From contig CAMFKI010000019.1 of the NCBI GenBank assembly GCA_945957365.1, forward strand, positions 1-64,000: a DNA stretch of 64,000 nucleotides, written 5' to 3'. A program made the position numbers and the translations under genes. Source of the DNA: an uncultured Alphaproteobacteria bacterium. GTDB taxonomy: Bacteria > Pseudomonadota > Alphaproteobacteria > Rhizobiales > Aestuariivirgaceae. The notes below the pieces were generated by a model. That model saw only the letters and a list, made by a program, of their open reading frames with translations, made no database searches and was not told the origin of the DNA. Shown here piece after piece: positions 56,578 to 64,000 of the stretch. How positions within the stretch are numbered: the first letter of the stretch is position 1; every line of letters begins with the position of its first letter.

Positions 56578-57417
56578 GTGCCGCGCTTCGAACGCAAAGA
56601 GCTGATGGAAAAGTTCCACGACATGAAGCGCCGCCGCATCCCCATCGTGGGCGGTGGGGCGGGCACCGGGCTCTCCGCGAAATGCGAGGAAGAGGGCGGC
56701 ATCGACCTCATCGTCATCTATAATTCCGGTCGCTACCGCATGGCGGGCCGAGGCTCGCTCTCGGGTGTGCTGGCCTACGGCAATGCCAACGAGATCGTGG
56801 TCGAGATGGCGCGCGAAGTGCTGCCGGTGACCAGGCGCACGCCGGTGCTGGCGGGCGTCAACGGCACCGATCCGTTCTGCCTCTTCGATCCCTTCCTCGA
56901 CCAGCTGAAGGCCATGGGCTTCTCCGGCATCCAGAACTTCCCCACCGTCGGCCTCATCGACGGCGTGTTTCGCGCCAATCTCGAGGAGACCGGCATGTCC
57001 TACGGGCTGGAGGTCGATCTCATCCGCCTCGCCCGCGCGAAGGACATGCTGACCACGCCCTATGTGTTCAACGCCGGCGAGGCCGAGGCCATGGCGAAGG
57101 CCGGCGCGGACGTCATCGTCTGCCATCTGGGGCTCACCACCGGTGGCTCGATCGGCTCGCAGACGTCGCTGAAGCTCGCCGACTGCCCGGCGCTGGTTGA
57201 CGAATGGGCCGAGGCGGCGCTGCGGGTCAACCGGGACGCCATCATCATCGTCCATGGCGGCCCCGTCTCGATGCCGGCCGATGCGCAGTTCGTCCTTGCC
57301 AACACCCGGAACTGCCACGGCTTCTACGGCGCCTCCTCGATGGAACGGCTTCCGACCGAAGTCGCGCTGGTGGAGCAGACCAGGGCTTTCAAGGCACTGA
57401 CCTTCGGTCCGGTGTAG
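56578..57417 (+). CDS. Phosphoenolpyruvate-hydrolase-family TIM-barrel protein
   Basis: A 279-residue protein of the PEP_hydrolase (PF09370-type) family, related to PEP mutase and isocitrate lyase folds. Landmarks: [20 protein letters not shown] and [17 protein letters not shown], then [27 protein letters not shown], and [16 protein letters not shown] start at 56578 with AAGGGAGG upstream. It is the third gene of the operon, 26 bases after the kinase. No biochemical function is firmly established for most members; here it may cleave or isomerise a product of the acid-sugar pathway. Confidence 0.85.
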   Translation: MPRFERKELMEKFHDMKRRRIPIVGGGAGTGLSAKCEEEGGIDLIVIYNSGRYRMAGRGSLSGVLAYGNANEIVVEMAREVLPVTRRTPVLAGVNGTDPFCLFDPFLDQLKAMGFSGIQNFPTVGLIDGVFRANLEETGMSYGLEVDLIRLARAKDMLTTPYVFNAGEAEAMAKAGADVIVCHLGLTTGGSIGSQTSLKLADCPALVDEWAEAALRVNRDAIIIVHGGPVSMPADAQFVLANTRNCHGFYGASSMERLPTEVALVEQTRAFKALTFGPV

Positions 57418-57495
57418 GATCGCCGCGCCAATCGGCTGTTGCTTTGTCAGCCTGGATGCGCAGACTGGTCTTGGTCTGACTGGGAGGTGGGGATC

Positions 57496-58218
57496 ATGAC
57501 GGTTACGCACTGGCGTCCGGTTGTGCTGGGTCTCGGCGTGGCGCTTTCGATGCTGTTCACATTGCCTGCTGCGGCCGATCCCTCCTTCGACTGCAGCAAG
57601 GCGAAAGCGCCTGACGAAGTGGCGATCTGCGCCAATCCCGAGCTCGCGCGCCTCGACTCGCTGGTGGCCGCCGCCTATGCCGGCTATCAGCCGAGCTTCC
57701 AGAGCAAGCCGAAGGTCGGCAAGCTGTTTCTGGGCGACCGCGCCTCCTGCGGCGGCGACACCGCCTGCATCGCCGCGGTGCAATGGAACGCCCTCGAAAC
57801 CTATGGCGGCGATGCCGGCTGGGTTCAGGATTTCGTGACCCGCGCCATCGCCGCGAGGGCCGAGGCGCTCGCCGGCAGCACGGCCTCCGTGTCCACCGCC
57901 ATGCCCACCAGGCCCGCGCAATGCGTGCGGACCCGCATCAAGGAAGTCACCACGCGCTTTGGCAATCCGCTCACCGAGGCCAACGCCGGTGATGGCATCT
58001 ATGTCGCCTACGAAAATGGCGGCGGGGTGAATTCCTACGACCGCGGCCCCGAATTCAAGGGGGTGGCGGCGGGCCAGCCTGCCGTTCTCTGCCTCGTCAC
58101 CATCCCCCGCGACTGTCCGGCGGGCGACGATCGCGGACGAGTTTATTACACGCTGGATCTCGCCACCCGTGGCGCCTGGCTCACGCCGGATTCCGAACAC
58201 AGTTGCGGCGGGGCCTGA
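57496..58218 (+). CDS. Secreted protein with an LprI/DUF1311-like N-terminal motif
   Basis: A 240-residue protein with a Sec signal peptide (about 1-27, cleavage after PAAA). The mature N-terminus FDCSKAKAPDEVAICANPEL with ARLDSLVAAAYA is the lysozyme-inhibitor LprI/DUF1311 pattern with paired cysteines; the rest (about 120-240), with GDGIYVAYENGGG and VTIPRDCPAGDDRGRVYYT, is unassigned and has further Cys pairs that could form disulfides. GTG or ATG choice: ATG at 57496 with GGAGGTGGGG before it. It is periplasmic or secreted; function unknown. Confidence 0.75.
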   Translation: MTVTHWRPVVLGLGVALSMLFTLPAAADPSFDCSKAKAPDEVAICANPELARLDSLVAAAYAGYQPSFQSKPKVGKLFLGDRASCGGDTACIAAVQWNALETYGGDAGWVQDFVTRAIAARAEALAGSTASVSTAMPTRPAQCVRTRIKEVTTRFGNPLTEANAGDGIYVAYENGGGVNSYDRGPEFKGVAAGQPAVLCLVTIPRDCPAGDDRGRVYYTLDLATRGAWLTPDSEHSCGGA

Positions 58219-58230
58219 GCCCCCACGCGA

Positions 58231-59388
58231 TCATCCGGCCGGCTGGCCAAGCGCGCCGTCATGACCCGCTCCGGCCGTGACGAACGACAGTCCGCTGCCC
58301 TCGGCGGGGACATGCAGCGTCCACACGATGCCGGCCTTGTCGTAGTCGAGCGTCGCCTCGCCCTGGAGCGGAGCCGCGGTCATCTTGGTCAGCACATGGT
58401 TGCCCCAGCCGTAGCGCCTCGGCTTGCTGACGGGCGGGCCGCCCGCCTCGCTCCAGGTGATGACGATGCGCGGCGCGGCTGCTGCCTCTGGCGTCTCGCT
58501 CCGCCACGTCACGGTGACGCGCCCGCCATCGACCGACAGCGCGCCGTATTTCAGCGAATTGGTGGCGAGTTCGTAGAAGGCCATGCCGAGGACGTGGGCG
58601 GCACTGGGCGAGGCGCGCATGGCCGGTCCGGATATCGTGACGCTGCGGTCGCCCACGAAGGGCGCCAGCTGTTCGCGCACCAGCGTGTCGACATCGACCT
58701 CGCGCCACGACTGGCGGAACAGCAGCGCATGCGAGCGGCCCATGCCCTCGATGCGGCCGGCCAGCTGCTGGGCCAGCTCCGCCGGCGATCCCGCCGACTT
58801 TGCGCTCTGCCGCGCCATGGCGGCGATCACCGACATCAGGTTGCCAGAGCGGTGCGCGATCTCGCGGACCAGCGTCTCGGCATGGCGCGCCGCCTCCTCG
58901 AGCGAGCGGGTGCGCTCGGCGACGCGCAGTTCCAGCCTGTCACTCGTCGTGCGCAGCTCTTCGAGGGTGCGTTCATGAGCCGCGACCTCGGCCATCAGGC
59001 GGTCATTGGCGCGCTGCAGTTCCTGCGGGCTGGGAATGGCCAGCGCCTTGGGAATGAGGCGGAAGATCACCACCGCCGTGAGCAGCGAGATCGCGGCGGT
59101 GATGACCTTCACCACCGCCTGGATGTCGTAGATCGGGAACCACAGCGTCAGCATGCCCAGCAGATGGGTGAGGCCGCACCAGAAGATGAAGGCGGCGAAG
59201 AACCGCCCCAGCATCTTCAGCTGCAGTCCCTCGCGGCGGCGCAGGAAGATCAGGATCGCGATCGGAATGGCGGTGTAGGATCCGAAGATCACGAAGTCGG
59301 AAATGGCATGGGTGGCGATCAGCCAGGGGTCCCACGACAGGCAATAGCCATGGGCCGTATATGCCACTCCGATGAGCCAGTCCCACAT
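58231..59388 (-). CDS. HWE histidine kinase with an ethylene-receptor-like membrane domain
   Basis: A 385-residue sensor kinase. The N-terminal three-helix domain (about 25-115) matches plant ethylene receptors: Asp31, Tyr38, Pro42, Cys71 and His75 in SDFVIFGSYTAIP and FWCGLTHLLG have exactly the spacing of ETR1 Asp25, Tyr32, Pro36, Cys65 and His69, the last two of which bind copper. Next is a coiled coil (about 120-165), the HWE phosphoacceptor region REIAHRSGNLMSVIAAMARQ, N box ELATNSLKYGALS and the HWE-type TWSEAGGPPV. The output has no receiver. GTG at 59397 is an alternative start. Its likely partner is a PhyR-type or single-domain regulator. Confidence 0.85.
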   Translation of the reverse strand: MWDWLIGVAYTAHGYCLSWDPWLIATHAISDFVIFGSYTAIPIAILIFLRRREGLQLKMLGRFFAAFIFWCGLTHLLGMLTLWFPIYDIQAVVKVITAAISLLTAVVIFRLIPKALAIPSPQELQRANDRLMAEVAAHERTLEELRTTSDRLELRVAERTRSLEEAARHAETLVREIAHRSGNLMSVIAAMARQSAKSAGSPAELAQQLAGRIEGMGRSHALLFRQSWREVDVDTLVREQLAPFVGDRSVTISGPAMRASPSAAHVLGMAFYELATNSLKYGALSVDGGRVTVTWRSETPEAAAAPRIVITWSEAGGPPVSKPRRYGWGNHVLTKMTAAPLQGEATLDYDKAGIVWTLHVPAEGSGLSFVTAGAGHDGALGQPAG

Positions 59389-59578
59389 GTCCGTCACTGC
59401 TGTTTAGGTATTACCTTAGGGAGGCCGCCATATTTATCAAACAATCGACCACAACCTGTGTTGGACCTCGATGCCGGCGGGCGTTATGCTGCGCGCATCG
59501 TGCGATCGGCGATTTTCAAATCGATATCCCGCACCGCCCGCTTGTTCTATGACGTGTCGACCAATATCGGGAGATCCG

Positions 59579-60571
59579 ATGATGAATGAACTCCGCCCCG
59601 TGGGTGCGGCGTCCCGCTTTGCACCGGTTGCCCGCAATCCGGGAACACCCCTCACGCTCGACTGGTTCGAGGACGTGCAGGTGAACCTCTCCGCCGCCGA
59701 GCGCCGCGCGGCGTCGATCCCGGCGCGCCGCTCGGTGAAGAAGAACTACCAGGCCGCCTGGCTGGTAAAGGCACTGCAATGCATCGACCTGACGTCGCTC
59801 GCCGGCGACGACACGCCCGGCCGCGTGCAGCGCCTCTGCGCCAAGGCGAAACGCCCGCTGCGCGAGGACATCGTGAAGGGCCTGGGCCTCGCCGCAATGC
59901 CCACCGTCGGCGCCGTCTGCGTCTATCCCGCCATGGTGGCGCCCGCGGTGAAGGCGCTGGAAGGCTCGAGCATTCCGGTCGCGTCCGTCGCTACCGGCTT
60001 TCCGGCAGGGCTCACGCCATTGCCGCAGCGCCTCGCCGAAATCCGCTATGCGGTGGAGCAGGGTGCACACGAGATCGACATCGTCATCCACCGTGCGCAA
60101 GTCCTGCTGCAGGACTGGGCGGCGCTTTACGACGAAGTGGCCGCGATGCGCGAGGCCTGTGGCGAGGCGCACATGAAGGCGATCCTCGCCACGGGCGACC
60201 TCAAGACCCTGCGCAATGTCTACAAGGCCTCGATGGTGGCCATGCAGGCGGGTGCTGACTTCATCAAGACCTCGACCGGCAAGGAAGACGTCAACGCCAC
60301 GCTGCCCGTCAGCCTCACCATGGTGCGGGCGCTGCGCGACTATGGCGAACTCACCGGGCACCAGATCGGCTTCAAGCCGGCGGGCGGCCTGAAGACGGCG
60401 AAGGACGCGATGAACTGGCTGATCCTGATGAAGGAGGAGCTGGGCCGCCGCTGGCTGGAGCCCGACCTGTTCCGCATCGGCGCCTCCTCGATGCTCGGCG
60501 ACATCGAACGCCAGCTCGAGCACCATGTCACCGGCCGCTATGCCGCGTCCTCCCACCAGCCCCTCGCCTGA
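59579..60571 (+). CDS. deoC: Deoxyribose-phosphate aldolase
   Basis: A 330-residue class I aldolase that splits 2-deoxyribose 5-phosphate into acetaldehyde and glyceraldehyde 3-phosphate. The Schiff-base lysine is in GADFIKTSTGKEDV and a second lysine in IGFKPAGGLKT; HEIDIVIHRAQVL is the third landmark. The N-terminal 75 residues extend beyond the short E. coli enzyme and are typical of the longer alphaproteobacterial type. The aldehyde dehydrogenase starts 7 bases later, so the pair would oxidise the released acetaldehyde. ATG at 59579 (or 59582) after GGGAGATCC. Confidence 0.92.
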   Translation: MMNELRPVGAASRFAPVARNPGTPLTLDWFEDVQVNLSAAERRAASIPARRSVKKNYQAAWLVKALQCIDLTSLAGDDTPGRVQRLCAKAKRPLREDIVKGLGLAAMPTVGAVCVYPAMVAPAVKALEGSSIPVASVATGFPAGLTPLPQRLAEIRYAVEQGAHEIDIVIHRAQVLLQDWAALYDEVAAMREACGEAHMKAILATGDLKTLRNVYKASMVAMQAGADFIKTSTGKEDVNATLPVSLTMVRALRDYGELTGHQIGFKPAGGLKTAKDAMNWLILMKEELGRRWLEPDLFRIGASSMLGDIERQLEHHVTGRYAASSHQPLA

Positions 60572-60578
60572 GATCAAC

Positions 60579-62954
60579 ATGCCCAGCGTCAGCGATATTC
60601 TCGACACCATGGATTACGGCACAGCACCCGAAAGCAGCACCCATGCGGTGGCGTGGCTGAACGAGCACGAGGCCGGCTTCGGCCATTTCATCAACGGCGC
60701 CTTCACAAAGCCCGGCGCGAAGGGGTTCGACGTGTCCAACCCCGCCAATGGCCAGAAGCTCGCCCGCATCTCGCTCGGCACCGCCGCCGACATCGATGCC
60801 GCGGTGAAGGCCGCACGCAAGGCCTTCGGCAGCTGGTCGAAGCTTTCCGGCCATGAGCGCGCCAAGCACCTCTATGCCATCGCCCGCATCATCCAGAAGC
60901 GCGAGCGCTTTCTCTCGGTGCTGGAGACGATGGACAATGGCAAGCCCATCCGCGAGTCGCGCGACATCGACATTCCGCTGGTGGCGCGCCACTTCTACCA
61001 CCATGCCGGCTGGGCCGAGCTGATCGCCGACGAGTTCCCCGGCCACCAGCCCGTGGGCGTCTGCGGCCAGATCATCCCGTGGAACTTCCCGCTCCTGATG
61101 CTGGCCTGGAAGATCGCGCCGGCGCTGGCCGCCGGCAACACCGTGGTGCTGAAGCCCGCCGAGTTCACGCCGCTCACCGCGCTCGCCTTTGCCGAAATCT
61201 GCCGCGAGGCGGGGCTTCCGCCCGGGGTCGTCAACATCGTGACGGGCGACGGTGCCACGGGTGCTGCCCTCGTCGAACATGCGGGCGTCGACAAGATCGC
61301 CTTCACCGGATCGACCGAGGTGGGCCGCCTCATCCGCAAGGCCACGGCCGGCACGGGCAAGAAGCTCTCGCTCGAGCTCGGCGGCAAGTCGCCCTTCATC
61401 GTGCATGAGGATGCGGACCTCGATGCGGCGGTGGAAGGTGTCGTCGACGCCATCTGGTTCAACCAGGGCCAGGTCTGCTGCGCGGGTTCGCGCATCCTGG
61501 TGCAGGAGGGGATCGCGCCCCGCTTCCTCACCAAGCTGCGCCGCCGCATGCAGAGCCTGCGGGTGGGCGACCCGCTCGACAAGTCGATCGACATGGGCGC
61601 CATCATCGACCCCGTTCAGCTCACCCGCATCACCGAGCTCGTGGAGAAGGGCAAGCAGGAAGGCGGCACGCTGCTGCAGGCCTCTTGCGAGCTGCCCACG
61701 GCAGGCAACTGGTTCGCGCCCGCGATCTTCACCGATGTAGAGCCGTCCTCCACCGTCATGGATGTCGAGATCTTCGGCCCCGTTGCCGCGGTGATGACCT
61801 TCCGCACGCCGGAGGAGGCGGTGCAGATCGCCAACCACACGCGCTATGGCCTTGCCGCCACCGTGTGGTCCGAGAACATCAATGTCGCTCTGGACACCGC
61901 CGCGCGCGTCAAGGCCGGCGTGGTGTGGATCAACTCGACCAACCTGTTCGATGCCGCTGCCGGTTTCGGCGGCTATCGCGAGTCAGGCTTCGGCCGCGAG
62001 GGCGGCCGCGAAGGCATGTCCGAGTATCTGGTGCCATCATGGGAAGCGGCGCTTAAGCCAGCGGTGGCCGCGAAGGCTGCGCCCTTGAGCGCCCTCCCGC
62101 CGGATAGCGTCGAGGCATCCGCCATCGACCGCACCGCCAAGCTCTATATCGGCGGCAAGCAGGCGCGGCCGGATTCGGGCTACAGCTATTCCGTGTACGG
62201 AGCGAAGGGCAAGGCCATCGGCCAGGCGGGTCTCGGCAACCGCAAGGACATCCGCAACGCGGTCGAGGCCGCGGCCAAGGCGTCGGGCTGGTCCTCCGCC
62301 ACGGCGCACAACCGCGCCCAGGTGCTCTACTACATCGCCGAGAACCTCTCGGCGCGGGCCGAGGAGTTCACCGCAAGGCTGCGCCAGATGGGCGCTTCCG
62401 CGAAGGAGGCCAAGGCCGAGGTCGAGGCCTCGCTCGCGCGCATCTTCTGGTATGCGGCACAGGCCGACAAATATGATGGCCGCGTGCACAACACCAAGTC
62501 GCGCCACGTGACGCTGGCGATGAACGAGCCCTGGGGCGTGATGGGCGTGGTCTGCCCGGACGAGATGCCGCTGCTGGGCTTCGTCTCGCTGGTGATGCCC
62601 GCCATCGCCATGGGCAACCGCGTGGTGGCCGTGCCATCGCCGCGCGCGCCGCTGGCCGCCACCGACCTCTATCAGGTCTTCGATACGTCCGATGTGCCCG
62701 GCGGCGTGGTCAACATCGTCACCGGCGAGCGTGACGAACTGGCCAAGACACTGGCCGAGCATGATGAGGTCGCGGCGCTGTGGTACTTCGGCGTCGGCGT
62801 CAAGATGGTGGAGGCCGCGAGTGCGGGGAACCTCAAGGCCACATGGGCCTCGGCCAAGCCGCGCGACTGGCTGTCGCGCACGCAGGGGCAGGGTGCGGAA
62901 TATCTGCGCCGCGCCGTTCAGGTGAAGAACATCTGGGTGCCTTACGGGGAGTGA
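60579..62954 (+). CDS. Two-domain aldehyde dehydrogenase (ALDH16-type)
   Basis: A 791-residue protein. The first domain (about 25-500) is a complete aldehyde dehydrogenase: catalytic Cys near residue 300 in NQGQVCCAGSRI, Glu in LELGGKSPFIV, NAD site VCGQIIPWNFP and FTGSTEVG. The second domain (about 520-791) repeats the fold, for example WGVMGVVCPDEMPLLGFVSL and VNIVTGERDELAK, but lacks the catalytic Cys and Glu segments, so it is structural. This is the layout of the ALDH16 family. It directly follows deoC, so it probably oxidises the acetaldehyde produced there. Confidence 0.9.
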   Translation: MPSVSDILDTMDYGTAPESSTHAVAWLNEHEAGFGHFINGAFTKPGAKGFDVSNPANGQKLARISLGTAADIDAAVKAARKAFGSWSKLSGHERAKHLYAIARIIQKRERFLSVLETMDNGKPIRESRDIDIPLVARHFYHHAGWAELIADEFPGHQPVGVCGQIIPWNFPLLMLAWKIAPALAAGNTVVLKPAEFTPLTALAFAEICREAGLPPGVVNIVTGDGATGAALVEHAGVDKIAFTGSTEVGRLIRKATAGTGKKLSLELGGKSPFIVHEDADLDAAVEGVVDAIWFNQGQVCCAGSRILVQEGIAPRFLTKLRRRMQSLRVGDPLDKSIDMGAIIDPVQLTRITELVEKGKQEGGTLLQASCELPTAGNWFAPAIFTDVEPSSTVMDVEIFGPVAAVMTFRTPEEAVQIANHTRYGLAATVWSENINVALDTAARVKAGVVWINSTNLFDAAAGFGGYRESGFGREGGREGMSEYLVPSWEAALKPAVAAKAAPLSALPPDSVEASAIDRTAKLYIGGKQARPDSGYSYSVYGAKGKAIGQAGLGNRKDIRNAVEAAAKASGWSSATAHNRAQVLYYIAENLSARAEEFTARLRQMGASAKEAKAEVEASLARIFWYAAQADKYDGRVHNTKSRHVTLAMNEPWGVMGVVCPDEMPLLGFVSLVMPAIAMGNRVVAVPSPRAPLAATDLYQVFDTSDVPGGVVNIVTGERDELAKTLAEHDEVAALWYFGVGVKMVEAASAGNLKATWASAKPRDWLSRTQGQGAEYLRRAVQVKNIWVPYGE

Positions 62955-62972
62955 GTTCTATCCCCATTTTCA

Positions 62973-63059
62973 CGTCATCCCGGCGAAAGCCGGGACCCCG
63001 CTTTCTCGATCCCGCGCGCTGAACCAAAAAGCGGGGCCCCGGCTTTCGCCGGGGTGACG
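62973..63059. repeat. Dispersed palindromic intergenic repeat, copy 2
   Basis: An 87-base element bounded by CGTCA and TGACG with inner arms CCCGGC-GAAA-GCCGGG and CCCCGGC-TTTC-GCCGGGG. Its reverse complement aligns with the copy at 6188-6271. Confidence 0.8.
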
Positions 63060-63104
63060 GACCAAGGGGATGAACTCCATTCGTCTTGCCGTTCGCTCTC
63101 CATT

Positions 63105-63182
63105 CACCTTACGCGGGCTTGACCCGCGTATCCTTTTTGCGTCCGCCGAAAGAGGATGCCCGGGTCGAGCCCGGGCAAGGTG
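63105..63182. repeat. Second type of palindromic intergenic repeat
   Basis: Bounded by CACCTT and AAGGTG, with arms CGCGGG-CTTGA-CCCGCG and CCCGGG-TCGAG-CCCGGG around a central spacer. It lies beside the previous repeat between the convergent aldehyde dehydrogenase and malate synthase genes. Confidence 0.7.
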
Positions 63183-63201
63183 AGAGAGGGGAGGGTCGAA
63201 T

Positions 63202-64000
63202 CTACCCCCGCGTCTTCACCGCCAGCCGGTGCTTGTGCAGCAGCGGCTCGGTGTAACCGTTCGGCTGCTCGCGCCCCTTGAACACCAGGTCGCACGCCGC
63301 CTGGAAGGCGATCGACCGGTCAAAATCCTCCGCCATCGGACGATATTCGGGGTCCCCCGCGTTCTGCCGGTCCACCACCGCAGCCATGCGCTTCATCGTC
63401 GCCATCACCTGAGCCTCGGTGACCACACCATGGCGCAGCCAGTTGGCGATGTGCTGGGACGAGATGCGCAGCGTGGCGCGGTCTTCCATCAGGCCGACAT
63501 TGTCGATGTCCGGCACCTTGGAGCAGCCGATGCCAAAATCGATCCAGCGCACCACGTAACCCAGAATCCCCTGCGCGTTGTTGTCGAGTTCCTTCTGGAT
63601 CTCGTCGGGAGTCCAGTTGGGCCGCACCACGACGGGCACCGAGAGGATGTCGTCGAGGCTCGCGCGCGGCCGGCTCTTCAGCTTCTCCTGCACCTGCTTC
63701 ACGTTCACCTTGTGGTAATGCGTGGCGTGCAGCGTCGCGGCGGTGGGTGACGGCACCCAGGCCGTATTGGCGCCGGCCTGCGGATGGGCGAGCTTCATCG
63801 ACAGCATGATCGCCATGTGGTCGGGGATCGCCCACATCCCCTTGCCGATCTGGGCGTGGCCGGGAAGGCCGCAGAGCAGGCCGGTATCGACGTTCCAGTC
63901 TTCATAGGCCTTGATCCACGGCGCCTGCTTCATGTCGCCCTTGCGGATCATCGGGCCCGCCTCCATCGACGAGTGCATCTCGTCGCCGGTGCGGTCGAGG
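63202..64000 (-). CDS. glcB: Malate synthase G, C-terminal part (continues beyond the window)
   Basis: The last 265 or so residues of malate synthase G, which condenses glyoxylate with acetyl-CoA to malate. Segments include [91 protein letters not shown] and [20 protein letters not shown], all characteristic. The catalytic and start regions are beyond base 64000. It ends 20 bases from the second repeat and converges on the aldehyde dehydrogenase gene. Confidence 0.93.
   Translation of the reverse strand, partial: LDRTGDEMHSSMEAGPMIRKGDMKQAPWIKAYEDWNVDTGLLCGLPGHAQIGKGMWAIPDHMAIMLSMKLAHPQAGANTAWVPSPTAATLHATHYHKVNVKQVQEKLKSRPRASLDDILSVPVVVRPNWTPDEIQKELDNNAQGILGYVVRWIDFGIGCSKVPDIDNVGLMEDRATLRISSQHIANWLRHGVVTEAQVMATMKRMAAVVDRQNAGDPEYRPMAEDFDRSIAFQAACDLVFKGREQPNGYTEPLLHKHRLAVKTRG

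Overview
The window is GC-rich DNA, densely coding on both strands, from an alphaproteobacterium. The clearest lineage marker is a complete PhyR/NepR/EcfG general stress response (GSR) core at 47.2-49.0 kb, a system known only from Alphaproteobacteria. The gene content (Ku/LigD end joining, many sugar and acid-sugar catabolic genes, polyamine-type and sugar-type ABC transporters, BLUF and HWE-kinase sensors) fits Hyphomicrobiales (Rhizobiales) or a close relative. The species cannot be named from sequence alone. No rRNA, tRNA, CRISPR array, insertion sequence or prophage was recognised.

Layout. 0-5.3 kb: the 5' part of a sugar-type ABC ATPase, a creatininase-family amidase, a four-gene operon of small stress-type membrane proteins, and a THUMP-type RNA methyltransferase. 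5.3-9.2 kb: a Sel1 protein with a 30-residue membrane peptide, sulfoacetaldehyde acetyltransferase (xsc), and an unknown membrane protein. 9.2-16.7 kb: an amidohydrolase, a class V aminotransferase, an SMP-30 lactonase, an AMP-binding enzyme, then a 6-hydroxynicotinate-reductase-like Fe-S protein divergent from a ferredoxin reductase and MarR regulator across a palindromic operator. 16.7-31.8 kb: phospholipase D and EEP-family proteins, a HAD phosphatase, a SorC regulator, dapF, a polyamine-type ABC operon, an SDR/cupin pair, and an AttE/AttF/AttH-like export module.

31.8-51.4 kb is a stress island: ferritin-like protein, Ku and LigD, a DUF6600 protein, an SLC13 permease, a second set of small membrane stress proteins, divergent FolE plus a BLUF photoreceptor, a receiver protein, a Crp-type regulator, a lipid kinase, phyR-nepR-ecfG, a CsbD-like protein and an AI-2E-type permease. 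I found 14 sites of the form GGAAC-N16/17-CGTT in the window, eight of them exact, nearly all just upstream of these genes. The island therefore looks like a physically clustered EcfG regulon sitting beside its own regulator.

51.4-64 kb is catabolic: an aldo/keto reductase, a BKACE enzyme, a NanR-like repressor divergent from a RuBisCO-like protein / DUF1537 kinase / PEP-hydrolase-family operon (probably acid-sugar breakdown), then deoC with an ALDH16-type two-domain dehydrogenase, and the 3' part of malate synthase G. Between them lies an HWE histidine kinase whose membrane domain carries the copper/ethylene-binding residues of plant ethylene receptors at identical spacing. That kinase and the clustered EcfG regulon are the two most striking things in the window.
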